From Candidatus Mediterraneibacter surreyensis (GTDB lineage: Bacteria > Bacillota > Clostridia > Lachnospirales > Lachnospiraceae): a stretch of 64,000 bases of DNA. The first letter of the stretch is position 1, and the number at the start of each line of letters is the position of its first letter. Location: assembly GCA_019118885.1 (NCBI GenBank), contig DWYB01000024.1, positions 62,001 to 126,000 of the forward strand, written 5' to 3'. Below are positions 33,492 to 41,575 of this stretch, piece by piece. Made by a program: the position numbers and the translations under genes. Below the pieces are notes generated by a model that did not search any database, had not been told where the DNA came from, and saw only the letters and a list, made by a program, of their open reading frames with translations.

Positions 33492-34864
33492 CACAGTCTT
33501 CTCACCGCCTCCATCGCAAGTGCCGATCTCTCGCATTCCTGTGCGGTCATGGTAATCTGCCAGCACAGAGGGCTTCCCTTCATATGTTCGGATGCATAAC
33601 TCAGCCCGTTTGTCCTCTCATCCAGAAACGGCCGGTCGATCTGGTTCGGATCCCCGAGCAGAATGATCTTCGTATCTTTTCCCGCCCTCGTAATGATCCC
33701 CTTGATCTGGTCCGGCGTTGTATTCTGAGCCTCGTCAATAATCAGATATGTCTTCACGATCGACCTGCCTCTTATGTAGTTGAGCGCCTCGGCCTGGATG
33801 ATTCCTCTGGCAAAGATCTCGTCAACTTTTCCTTTCAGCTCTTCCTCGTCCTGATACCGTTCTTCTTCGCTGGAATCGATAAGCTGCTCCAGATTGTCGA
33901 TAATAGGTCTCATCAGAGGCGATATCTTTTCCTGCTCGTCCCCCGGCAGGAACCCGATGTCGTCGTCGAACTGGGCATTCGGGCGGCAGATCAGGATCCG
34001 ACGGTACTCCCCTGTGGGATGATTCAGCAGTTTCTCCAGACCTACCGCCAGGGAATAGAATGTCTTACTTGTCCCCGCCATTCCTTTCACAATAACCAGA
34101 GGCGCTTTCTCCGCCGGCTGCATCAGAGCCTCCTGCAGGAAATACTGTCCGGCATTCCTCGGGGAGATGCCGTAAGGAGCGCTTTTGCGAAATTCCAGCT
34201 TTCGGATCATCCCGTTTACTACCCGTCCGAGCTGAGTCTTTTTCGCAGACTGATCCGCCTTTAAGATGACGAACTGATTTTCCTCCAGTTTCGGTACATA
34301 GCTTTCCCCGTCTTCTCCGAGCACATACGTCTGATCCACCGGCACTCCTTTTTTCTTGAATTCCTTAAATAATTCTTCCGGCACATACAGTTCGCACCTG
34401 CCGCTGTACTGATTCTCATGTTCCAGCACCTGATCCGTGGTGAAGTCTTCCGCACAGATGCCAAGGATCTGAGCTTTGATCCGCAGAAGCAGATCTTTCG
34501 TCACAAGGATGACCTGCTCATCATGGGATCCGGCCAGTCCGAGACAGACTCTTAAGATCCGGTTGTCCGCCACTTCGCCGGACAGATCTTCCGGAAGCTT
34601 TACATTGACAAAATTTTTCTCTACACAAAGCATTCCGCCGTTATCCAGCGGCACTCCTTTCAGGAGATCCCCTTTCTGGCGGAACTGCTCAAGATAACGG
34701 ATCACTCTGCGGGCGTTGGCCCCTGTCTCCCCTTCCGCTTTCTTAAAGTGATCCAGTTCCTCCAGTACGACCATCGGGAGCACGACAAGATTGTCTTCAA
34801 AACTCCCGATCGCGTAAGGCGCCTGCAGAAGTATATTTGTGTCCACTACATAAATCTTTACCAT
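33491..34864 (-). CDS. PIN-PhoH fusion ATPase (PhoH2/YlaK-type)
   Basis: The 457-residue protein joins an N-terminal PIN RNase domain (about 1-140: MVKIYVVDTNILLQAPYA, LEELDHFKK, acidic metal ligands) to a C-terminal PhoH ATPase. The ATPase has Walker A (VKGMAGTSKTFYSLAVG), Walker B (TYLIIDEAQN) and LLGDPNQIDRPFLD. This architecture is known from PhoH2 proteins, described as RNA helicase/RNase. AGAGGA before ATG 34864 fixes the start over 34879. It is the first gene of the phoH-HD-ppk1-corA run. Confidence 0.9.
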   Translation of the reverse strand: MVKIYVVDTNILLQAPYAIGSFEDNLVVLPMVVLEELDHFKKAEGETGANARRVIRYLEQFRQKGDLLKGVPLDNGGMLCVEKNFVNVKLPEDLSGEVADNRILRVCLGLAGSHDEQVILVTKDLLLRIKAQILGICAEDFTTDQVLEHENQYSGRCELYVPEELFKEFKKKGVPVDQTYVLGEDGESYVPKLEENQFVILKADQSAKKTQLGRVVNGMIRKLEFRKSAPYGISPRNAGQYFLQEALMQPAEKAPLVIVKGMAGTSKTFYSLAVGLEKLLNHPTGEYRRILICRPNAQFDDDIGFLPGDEQEKISPLMRPIIDNLEQLIDSSEEERYQDEEELKGKVDEIFARGIIQAEALNYIRGRSIVKTYLIIDEAQNTTPDQIKGIITRAGKDTKIILLGDPNQIDRPFLDERTNGLSYASEHMKGSPLCWQITMTAQECERSALAMEAVRRL

Positions 34865-34956
34865 ATAGTTTCCTCTCAAGTTTTTTAAATTTTATATGTA
34901 GTCTATTTTATAATAAAGTTCTGTACGTTGGAGTGATAAAAATGTTAAATGTAAGT

Positions 34957-35007
34957 AAAAACACCGGATATATGCAGTTTTTGTAATAAAACTACAAAAT
35001 CCGATGT
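34957..35007 (-). terminator. terminator after the alanine/serine racemase gene
   Basis: On the transcribed strand ACATCGGAT and ATCCGGTGT pair around a 29-nt loop and are followed by TTTTTAC. It closes the leftward VanG-like operon. The rest of the gap to the PhoH gene shows no further feature. Confidence 0.65.
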
Positions 35008-35046
35008 CTTTTATAAGTCCGTATAAATCTTCGTTGAACTGCGCTG

Positions 35047-36261
35047 TCACACTTCGATCCGCTCCAACCTGCTTCCCATCCTGCTTAAGATCTCATTTGT
35101 AATAGTTCCAGCGGTCTCCGCCATATCTTCCGCCGTAAGTCTGTTGTTTCCTTCACATCCTATAAATACAACCTCGTCTCCTGGAGAGACTCCGGGTACG
35201 TCCGTTACATCCAGTGTGAGCTGGTCCATGCAGATACGTCCGATGACAGGAACTTTCCTTCCTCTTACAAGAGCCTGCCCGCAATTTGACAGACTGCGGG
35301 GAATCCCGTCCGCATATCCGGCAGTGACAATGGCTGTCTTTCGCATACTTTCTGCGGTATATGTAAGCCCATAACCGGCAGCTTCCCCGGCGGGCAGATC
35401 CTTTACGCATGCCACTCTCGCTTTCAGCGACAGCACAGGCTTCAGACTGACTTCCGCCCGGACTCTGTCCTCGGAAGAACTCAGACATCCGTAGAGCGCT
35501 ATTCCCGGCCTGGCCAGATCATAGGCACAGGAATATTCCGGATAATTCAGGATTCCGTAGCTGCCCTGGATATGAGTCTGGAAGTCCGCTGTCCCCTTTG
35601 CCCGCAGATATTCTATGACACGATCAAATCTTCTGATCTGCTCTCTTGTGTATCTGGCTTCCGCTTCTGTTAGCCCGTCCGAGACACATAGATGGGAAAG
35701 CACTCCTGTAACCCGGATTCCCGGGAGCGCCCATCCCTTTTCCATTAGATCCTTCCTGTCGTAAGGGATCCCCAGCCGATGCATTCCGGTATCCACACCC
35801 ATGTGCACATAGATCACATTGTTGCCGTCTATCCTTTTTTCACCATTTGCATTTTCTTCGTTTTCTGATTTTTCACAGTATTCAGCCATTTCCTTAACAT
35901 AATCAAAATCCACAGCCGTCTGTGTCAGCTGATAAGATTTCAATTCCGGGAACGCATCCGGATGGGTATATCCAAGGATCAGTATCTGTCCGGATATCCC
36001 GGCTCTTCGAAGTCTTATACCTTCATCTACGGACGCCACGCAGTAATTGTGTATCCTGGCTTTCTGCAGGATACGCGACACGATAACATCTCCATGACCG
36101 TAAGCGTTCGCCTTTACTGCCGGCATGAGAGCACATTTTTCGCCGCATATCCGCTGCAGTTCTCTTACATTGTGAAGCAGGTTTTCCCTGTCCACCTCGA
36201 TCCAGGCTCTTTCCGTCTTTCCGTTTCTCTCTGTCCTGCCGGTTCTCTCCGTCTCATCCAT
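35047..36261 (-). CDS. alanine/serine racemase (VanT catalytic half as a separate gene)
   Basis: The 404-residue PLP racemase has the PLP lysine in ALMPAVKANAYGHGD and the family segments HLCVSDGLT, GYGLTYTAES and IGRICMDQLTLDV. By itself it could be a housekeeping Alr. Its place at the end of a VanG-like ligase/VanXY operon, directly after a VanT-type membrane acyltransferase gene, points to D-serine supply for D-Ala-D-Ser. ATG 36261 stands nine bases after AGGAGG and overlaps the upstream gene's end. In VanG/VanC clusters VanT is one chain of about 700 residues; here the two halves are separate. Substrate is inferred. Confidence 0.82.
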   Translation of the reverse strand: MDETERTGRTERNGKTERAWIEVDRENLLHNVRELQRICGEKCALMPAVKANAYGHGDVIVSRILQKARIHNYCVASVDEGIRLRRAGISGQILILGYTHPDAFPELKSYQLTQTAVDFDYVKEMAEYCEKSENEENANGEKRIDGNNVIYVHMGVDTGMHRLGIPYDRKDLMEKGWALPGIRVTGVLSHLCVSDGLTEAEARYTREQIRRFDRVIEYLRAKGTADFQTHIQGSYGILNYPEYSCAYDLARPGIALYGCLSSSEDRVRAEVSLKPVLSLKARVACVKDLPAGEAAGYGLTYTAESMRKTAIVTAGYADGIPRSLSNCGQALVRGRKVPVIGRICMDQLTLDVTDVPGVSPGDEVVFIGCEGNNRLTAEDMAETAGTITNEILSRMGSRLERIEV

Positions 36262-37327
36262 TTTCATGCGCCTCCTTTCTTCTGCAAAGCCGGGTGTACA
36301 TCCGGTCAAGCAGAGCCGCAAGGACAAACGACAGAAGCGCAACACTTATAAACTGTACCAGGGCGTTTTCCACAAGCAGCGAAGTCATCCCCGCCGCTCC
36401 TGCGAATCCCCTCAAAACGATGAGAACCGCCGGGTGTATCACATACACGATCATAGAGATATTCCGTGTCCAGGCCGGCGCTTTTCCGGGAACTATCAGC
36501 AGCAGCCGGAACAGAAAGTACATAGCCGGTATAAGGAACAGATACATACTGTTATGACGCTGCAGATCCATCCGGAATGTCAGATAACTTTCCCCAAGCA
36601 TCAGCGCCAGACTGACAGCCAGTCCGGCAATATCTCCGGATTTCCATCTTCTCCCGCCTGCAGTATGTTCTTTGCTGTTCTCCATCTTTTCCCGGATCAT
36701 CATCCCCATAAAAAGGAATACGGGGGCATAAAAAATGCCGTTTCGCGTATAACTGCTCACAGTAAAGATTGCTTCATATACGGCTTTCAAAACAGGAATA
36801 CGGCTGACAAGGCCGAAATAGCTGTCGCCGCCTGTTCCGATCAGATAGAGCAGAACTGTAATCACCAGTACTGCCCGGTCAGAAAAATATCTCAGCAGAG
36901 CCATGATCACCAGACAGCCAAGGATCACTGCGGGAAAATACCAGAGATGATAAAAGGTTCCGTCAAAGATTATCATACGGATAAATTCACCCGCGCTCCG
37001 TGGGAGTTCTCCCGAGTAGAAATTAACGGGAAGATAAAGTACCATCGAAACCGCATATAAAAACAGTGTCTTCTTTATAAAACGGATCACTTTCCCATTG
37101 TCAGCATATCCGCTTTTCTTCCATGAGCCCAGCACAAAGAATCCAGTCGTCATCAGAAAGAATGGAACCGCCACTCTTCCCACGCAGTAGGTCAGAAGAG
37201 TATCAAGACTTTCGCTCACTCCCGAGAAAGGCGCCGTATGGATGGCAGTCACCATGACGGCGGCCAGGATCCGGAAGTCATCGATTCCAGCATAATTTGC
37301 AGCCTGTGTACGTCCTCTTTCTTTCAT
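36254..37327 (-). CDS. acyltransferase-3 membrane protein (VanT N-terminal half)
   Basis: The 357-residue protein has about ten membrane segments and starts MKERGRTQAANYAGIDDFRILAAVMVTAIHTAPF, the FRILAA...AIH motif of acyltransferase-3 proteins and of the VanT membrane domain. In VanT this half is thought to bring L-serine to the racemase. ATG 37327 overlaps the VanXY stop by four bases (ATGA), and its own stop overlaps the racemase start, so the four genes are translationally chained. A longer frame to 37423 lies inside vanXY and is rejected. Confidence 0.82.
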   Translation of the reverse strand: MKERGRTQAANYAGIDDFRILAAVMVTAIHTAPFSGVSESLDTLLTYCVGRVAVPFFLMTTGFFVLGSWKKSGYADNGKVIRFIKKTLFLYAVSMVLYLPVNFYSGELPRSAGEFIRMIIFDGTFYHLWYFPAVILGCLVIMALLRYFSDRAVLVITVLLYLIGTGGDSYFGLVSRIPVLKAVYEAIFTVSSYTRNGIFYAPVFLFMGMMIREKMENSKEHTAGGRRWKSGDIAGLAVSLALMLGESYLTFRMDLQRHNSMYLFLIPAMYFLFRLLLIVPGKAPAWTRNISMIVYVIHPAVLIVLRGFAGAAGMTSLLVENALVQFISVALLSFVLAALLDRMYTRLCRRKEAHENG

Positions 37328-37887
37328 CTTGTCTTCCTCTCTTCGCAATAGTACTCCTCCAGGCATAGTCCTTTCTTTGCCATGATCACAGAATGTGGCG
37401 TTCCCACATAGCGGAAATGCCATGGCTCTTCACTGATCCCGGTAACCGGTTCTTTGTCCTTCGCATACCGTTCGATAAAACCGTAGTAAGGCGCTGCTTC
37501 CCGGAACTTCTGGCAGATTCCGGACCGCGGGAACTCAGGGCAGATAAAATCTATGTCCGGCGCATTGGCCGCAAGGTCAATGGCAAGTCCCGTCTCGTGT
37601 TCGCTGCATGCTGGAAGAGCCACATACTTTCTCGCAAACGCAAGCCCTTTTTCCGCCACCGTATCTTCCCATATCTTCTGCTGTTCCTCCCGGGAACGCC
37701 AGCCGCTCACGGGAACGATGGAGTCTTTACTCCCGATATCAGCCAGCAGTACCTGCAATGCCTTCGCCGCCGTCCTCTCCATCAGTATGTCCGGATGGTC
37801 TTCAGATACGCATACAAGTTCTGACTCTTCCGGCTCCACCTGAATCGGATGATCTGCATTTACAAGAACAAGGTAATCTTGAATCAT
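37324..37887 (-). CDS. vanXY: VanXY/VanY-type D,D-carboxypeptidase/dipeptidase
   Basis: The 187-residue zinc peptidase has PVSGWRSREEQQKIWEDT, the zinc motif SEHETGLAIDL (SxHxxGxAxD) and EEPWHFRYVG (ExxWH), the complete active site of the VanY/VanXY family. There is no signal peptide, which fits the cytoplasmic VanXY of D-Ala-D-Ser clusters, where it removes D-Ala-D-Ala and terminal D-Ala precursors. Its ATG overlaps the ligase stop by four bases. Activity split between dipeptidase and carboxypeptidase cannot be predicted. Confidence 0.88.
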   Translation of the reverse strand: MIQDYLVLVNADHPIQVEPEESELVCVSEDHPDILMERTAAKALQVLLADIGSKDSIVPVSGWRSREEQQKIWEDTVAEKGLAFARKYVALPACSEHETGLAIDLAANAPDIDFICPEFPRSGICQKFREAAPYYGFIERYAKDKEPVTGISEEPWHFRYVGTPHSVIMAKKGLCLEEYYCEERKTR

Positions 37888-38966
37888 GCTCCCACCTCCA
37901 TCTCGATCAGACGGCCGATCAGTTCCTTAAAGGAAATGCCTGCCGCCTTCATCATTCCCGGATACCGGCTGTGCGCGGTAAATCCCGGGATTGTATTTAC
38001 TTCGTTAAAGTAAATCTTCCCCTCGGGAGTCAGGAACATATCCACCCTTGCAAAATCCCGGCACTTTAAGGCACGATAGATAAGTCCTGCCATATGACGG
38101 ATCTCTTCTGCTTTCTCATGTGGAATTCTGGCCGGCACATAGATATTGGAAGTCTTAAGGGTGTACTTTTCCTCGTAATTAAAGAACCCCTCTGACAATT
38201 CGATCTCATCCACCTCTCCGATAAAAAGGTCTCCGTTTCCAAGGACTGCGCAGCCCACCTCGAATCCCCGGATCTGCTCTTCCAGGATTACCTCAGAGTC
38301 ATGTTCAAACGCAAGTTCCACGGCAGGAATAAGCTCTTCCTCTCTGCAGACTCTCGTGATACCGAAAGAAGATCCCGCACGAACCGGTTTTACGAATAGC
38401 GGATACCCCAGTCTGCGGGCGCATTTCAACATCTCCCGCTCATCATACGGTTTTACGACAGTTATGGTCTCCGCCACCGGTACGCCCGCCGCCGCTGCAA
38501 TACGGTGAGAAAGCTCTTTGTCCATTCCTACGGCGGAACTGAGCATTCCACAGCCTATGACCGGAATTCCCGCCAGTTCCAGCACTCCCTGTACAGTTCC
38601 ATCTTCTCCATTCTTTCCGTGAAGAATCGGAAAAGCTGCGTCTAATGATATAGAGCGTATCCCGTCTCTTCCCTTGCAGCATATACCGTGTACCGTCTTA
38701 TCCGTTGATACCCATACAGGAGTGCATTTTTTATCACTGAGCCATTTATCTTCAGGTATGTCGTCGATATTTCCCTGATACAGATACCACTGTCCGGTCT
38801 GACGGCTGATGCCGATCAGGATCCGCTCATAACGGTCTGTATCCATATTTTCTATCACTGCATGTGCTGACTGGAGCGACACCTCGTATTCCGTAGAGTA
38901 TCCGCCGAACAAAACGGCGATTCTCTTCTTTGTGTTTTCTCTGTCTGTTATTCTGTTGTCATTCAT
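37884..38966 (-). CDS. vanG: VanG-type D-alanine--D-serine ligase
   Basis: The 360-residue ATP-grasp ligase contains KRIAVLFGGYSTEYEVSLQSA, FPILHGKNGEDG, PLFVKPVRAGSSFGI, DEIELSEGFFNYEEKYTLKTS and FNEVNTIPGFTAHSRYP. The EKYTLK segment is that of D-Ala-D-Ser ligases of the VanG/VanC group, and overall similarity to VanG is recognised by eye. Such ligases make D-Ala-D-Ser, which lowers vancomycin affinity. AGGAGAGAAAGAAA before ATG 38966 sets the start; the longer frame to 39110 is unsupported. Whether it confers resistance depends on expression, and no VanRS is present nearby. Confidence 0.88.
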   Translation of the reverse strand: MNDNRITDRENTKKRIAVLFGGYSTEYEVSLQSAHAVIENMDTDRYERILIGISRQTGQWYLYQGNIDDIPEDKWLSDKKCTPVWVSTDKTVHGICCKGRDGIRSISLDAAFPILHGKNGEDGTVQGVLELAGIPVIGCGMLSSAVGMDKELSHRIAAAAGVPVAETITVVKPYDEREMLKCARRLGYPLFVKPVRAGSSFGITRVCREEELIPAVELAFEHDSEVILEEQIRGFEVGCAVLGNGDLFIGEVDEIELSEGFFNYEEKYTLKTSNIYVPARIPHEKAEEIRHMAGLIYRALKCRDFARVDMFLTPEGKIYFNEVNTIPGFTAHSRYPGMMKAAGISFKELIGRLIEMEVGA

Positions 38967-39290
38967 TTTCTTTCTCTCCTTTTCCCCAAAACGGACAGTC
39001 TGGATCCGCTCTGTTTCTATGTGTCTGACTGCTGTCTGTTCCTGGCAGCACCTTACCGATCGATAAGAAAATGATATCAGTGCGGGATTAATGATTTTTA
39101 ATGAAAACATGATGATTTAGCATATAGAATTATTAAGATTTTATAAAACAGTTCCATGAGTTGAGCGCCAGCATATGAGGAAAACAGCGGCGAAGCCGCG
39201 TCCATGTTGCCATCCTGACAGTAGATGTGGTATCATACCCACTATACTGTTTTACTTCATTAAATAAAAGGAGATCACAAAAGATACGTT
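38967..39290. promoter_or_regulatory. divergent intergenic region between vanG-like operon and CmpB-like gene
   Basis: This 324-bp gap must hold the leftward vanG promoter and the rightward promoter of the membrane protein gene. A possible rightward promoter is TTGCCA (39207-39212), 18 bp, TATCAT (39231-39236). A decayed copy of the structured repeat occupies 39147-39200. No vanRS-type genes are present in it. Confidence 0.5.
39147..39200 (+). repeat. truncated third copy of the structured repeat element
   Basis: The sequence shares AACAGTTC, TGAGCGCCAGCATATGAG and a GCGGC-GAA-GCCGC hairpin with copies A and B at 17421-17876. It lacks the long hairpin, and its 3' half is missing. It shows that the element is dispersed and not restricted to the polysaccharide locus. 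Confidence 0.6.
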
Positions 39291-40589
39291 ATGGACTACA
39301 CGATCACAGAAATGCTCTGGCTTTTCCTCATCTATTCTTTCCTGGGATGGATCTTTGAGGCGGTAGTCGGAACAATCAAGAACAAAAGATTTACGAACCG
39401 CGGATTTTCCACAGGTCCTTTCTGTATGGTATATGGATTCGCAGCAGTCATCATGCAGATCACCCTTGCTGATCTGACGGACAATCCTGTTTTTCTGTTT
39501 ATCGGATGCGGAATACAGGCCACTGTCATCGAATGGTTTACCGGCAAACTCCTCGAGCTGGTCAACCGCCGCAAATGGTGGGATTATTCGGATAAGAAAT
39601 GGAATTTTGACGGATATATCTGTCTGGAGTATACAATCCTGTGGGCCATTCTCGGATTTGCCGCAGTACGGTACGGAAATACATTTTTCCTGTTCCTCTA
39701 CAAACTGCTTCCCGCGCCGGTGCCTGCAGTGATCACTTGGATCCTTTCGGGCTATACGGCTCTGGATGCAGCAGTTTCTCTTGCGGCGATCTTCCATCTG
39801 CGCAGCAAAAAGAAAGGACAGGGAACACACACCGGCATACTCTCTTCCAGAATGTACCGCGCCGCGGCTGCCTTCATCGGCTATGTAGAACGCCGTATGG
39901 CAAAGGCTTATCCCGTCATAGAGGAAAAATCCGAAGAGATCTTAAAAGAAGGAAAATTCGCAGAAGGCTGCGGGTTCTACAAACTGTTCTGGCTCTTCCT
40001 CATCGGCGCTGTCCTGGGAGATATCACGGAAACGATCTTCTGCCGCCTTACCGCCGGTGTCTGGATGAGCAGGAGCAGCCTTGTATGGGGCCCTTTCAGT
40101 ATCGTCTGGGGACTTGCCATTGCTCTTGCCACATCCCTTCTTTATAAAGACAGAGAAAAACCGGACCGGCACATCTTCCTGATCGGTACATTTCTTGGAG
40201 GAGCCTATGAATATGTCTGCAGTGTTTTTACGGAACTTGTATTCGGCCAGGTATTCTGGGATTACAGCGACATTCCCTTCAATCTCGGCGGCAGGGTCAA
40301 CCTGCTCTACTGCTTCTTCTGGGGAATCGCCGCTGTTGTCTGGATCAAACTTCTGTATCCGAGATTCTCCAGATGGATCGAGCGCATCCCGAAACTTGCC
40401 GGATACATAGCCACCTGGATCCTGGTCGTATTCATGGCTGCCGACATAATCGTATCATCCGCTGCTTTAATCCGTTATGACCAGAGAGCCGGCGGTCCTG
40501 CTGCCGACAGCGGCTGGGAACAGATCATAGATGAGACCTTTGACGACAGCAGGATGGAGCAGATTTATCCAAACGCAAAGCAGAGATAA
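39291..40589 (+). CDS. CmpB-like putative ABC transporter permease, internally duplicated
   Basis: The 432-residue membrane protein carries two tandem copies of a CmpB/DUF1113-type domain. Copy one (about 8-130) reads LWLFLIYSFLGWIFEAV, STGPFCMVYG and WWDYSDKKWNFDGY. Copy two (about 235-355) reads FWLFLIGAVLGDITETIF, VWGPFSIVWG and FWDYSDIPFNLGGR. A charged linker separates them. The family is often called ABC permease, but no ATPase gene is near and the function is unknown. AAAGGAG precedes the ATG. It is transcribed away from the VanG-like operon. Confidence 0.78.
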   Translation: MDYTITEMLWLFLIYSFLGWIFEAVVGTIKNKRFTNRGFSTGPFCMVYGFAAVIMQITLADLTDNPVFLFIGCGIQATVIEWFTGKLLELVNRRKWWDYSDKKWNFDGYICLEYTILWAILGFAAVRYGNTFFLFLYKLLPAPVPAVITWILSGYTALDAAVSLAAIFHLRSKKKGQGTHTGILSSRMYRAAAAFIGYVERRMAKAYPVIEEKSEEILKEGKFAEGCGFYKLFWLFLIGAVLGDITETIFCRLTAGVWMSRSSLVWGPFSIVWGLAIALATSLLYKDREKPDRHIFLIGTFLGGAYEYVCSVFTELVFGQVFWDYSDIPFNLGGRVNLLYCFFWGIAAVVWIKLLYPRFSRWIERIPKLAGYIATWILVVFMAADIIVSSAALIRYDQRAGGPAADSGWEQIIDETFDDSRMEQIYPNAKQR

Positions 40590-40590
40590 A

Positions 40591-40624
40591 CAGGGCTATC
40601 GGAAAATGACATTTTTTAGCCCTG
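40591..40624 (+). terminator. hairpin terminator after the CmpB-like gene
   Basis: CAGGGCTA/TAGCCCTG with an inner AAAAT/ATTTT forms a nearly continuous stem directly after the stop codon, followed by ATTTTCCCC. It probably ends the rightward transcript. Confidence 0.65.
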
Positions 40625-40633
40625 ATTTTCCCC

Positions 40634-40697
40634 AAAAGACATCTCCCGCAGAATTCCATGCTTTTTAGCGTGGGTTCTTCTGCGGGAGATGTCTTTT
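40634..40697. terminator. strong two-way terminator hairpin
   Basis: A perfect 20-bp stem (40634-40653 with 40678-40697) has a 24-nt loop and is flanked by AAAA and TTTT. It lies between convergent genes and can act on both strands. Confidence 0.78.
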
Positions 40698-40759
40698 CCC
40701 TTATTGTTCATCCTGTTTTAGGGTGCAGAATGTCTGTGTATAACCACCCTGTTTTCATT

Positions 40760-41047
40760 CTATCTTTCGATATCGTTATAAAATCCCTCCGTACTATATT
40801 CTGACCATTTTAAATACATCTCTTGATAATTCTGTTTTATAAATTCTTTTATCTTACGTATTTCTCTATCAGTCAAAATTCCCCTCTCTTGAAGAACAGT
40901 ACTCCCATCATCTTTCACAAAAAATTTAGCAGAACCGCCTTCTGTTAATTTTCTATCACTGGCATGAACATGCATACATTCAATCACACAATGGGATGTA
41001 AAGTATAAATAGTACCCAGCCACTTTAAACTCATAGTACTTCGGCAT
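40760..41047 (-). CDS. DUF4160-like small protein
   Basis: The 95-residue protein starts MPKYYEFKVAGYYLYFTSHCVIECMHVHASD. It resembles, from memory, DUF4160 proteins, which have a conserved strand and His pair near the N-terminus and often occur in toxin-antitoxin-like pairs. The HVHASD segment is visible. GGAGGAATAAA sets ATG 41047 as the start over 41080. It is the last of three short overlapping or nearly touching genes of unknown function. No catalytic motif is assigned. Confidence 0.6.
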   Translation of the reverse strand: MPKYYEFKVAGYYLYFTSHCVIECMHVHASDRKLTEGGSAKFFVKDDGSTVLQERGILTDREIRKIKEFIKQNYQEMYLKWSEYSTEGFYNDIER

Positions 41048-41048
41048 T

Positions 41049-41270
41049 TTATTCCTCCATAAATTTTTTGTTTTTTTCAAGATAATCTTTTACTATCTTT
41101 ATCTCTATATCATCCATACTTGTTTCCAAAACCTCTCCATCTTGTGAGAGCACAGTTGCTTTTTCAGGACGATTAAGATTTAATATCTTATACCCTTCTT
41201 TACACCGAGTAAAAGCGTAACCATTAACAATAATATCAGCACCATCAGCTACATTTTTTATATCAATCAT
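41049..41270 (-). CDS. small protein of unknown function (middle gene of three)
   Basis: This 73-residue protein reads MIDIKNVADGADIIVNGYAFTRCKEGYKILNLNRPEKATVLS and ends in a helical, Lys-rich tail. I recognise no family. It overlaps the upstream gene by eight bases and ends one base before the DUF4160-like ATG, so the three are coupled. The size, pairing and AT-rich base use, different from neighbours, would fit a toxin-antitoxin or similar accessory module, which is inference only. Confidence 0.6.
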   Translation of the reverse strand: MIDIKNVADGADIIVNGYAFTRCKEGYKILNLNRPEKATVLSQDGEVLETSMDDIEIKIVKDYLEKNKKFMEE

Positions 41271-41544
41271 ACTGCACCTTCACTTTCTTAATACTATCTA
41301 ACACCTTGTTCGTATCAAAATATAAATTATTTAAAACAGGCACCAGATCAATATACTCTTCTTCCTCTTCATTATTATGCATGTATTTTGCCGTCACAAC
41401 GAGATAGCCATGATCCCATTTTTTTATTTCCGAATATTTTTCGAGAGAATATGGCGCCTTAAATCGTATTACATGATTGTCAAAGCGGAAAACTGTGTAA
41501 CCTTTTTCACTACTTAAAAGGGCTGTTTTATCACTCAAATCCAT
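41263..41544 (-). CDS. small acidic protein of unknown function (first gene of three)
   Basis: The 93-residue protein has VFRFDNHVIRFKAPYSLEKYSEIKKWDHGYLVVTAKY and a run of six Asp/Glu after HNN, then LVPVLNNLYFDTNKVLDSIKKVKVQYD. It has no recognised domain or membrane segment. It is the first of three coupled small genes and lies 31 bp after the symporter gene. The charge and size recall antitoxin or immunity-type proteins, but the sequence does not prove it. Confidence 0.6.
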   Translation of the reverse strand: MDLSDKTALLSSEKGYTVFRFDNHVIRFKAPYSLEKYSEIKKWDHGYLVVTAKYMHNNEEEEEYIDLVPVLNNLYFDTNKVLDSIKKVKVQYD

Positions 41545-41575
41545 TCACTCTCCCTTCTAATACTACTATACAATT

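Noticed and set aside
38967-39290. VanRS-type regulator genes or a riboswitch upstream of the VanG-like operon
   Set aside because: The gap contains no regulator genes and no riboswitch pattern I can recognise.
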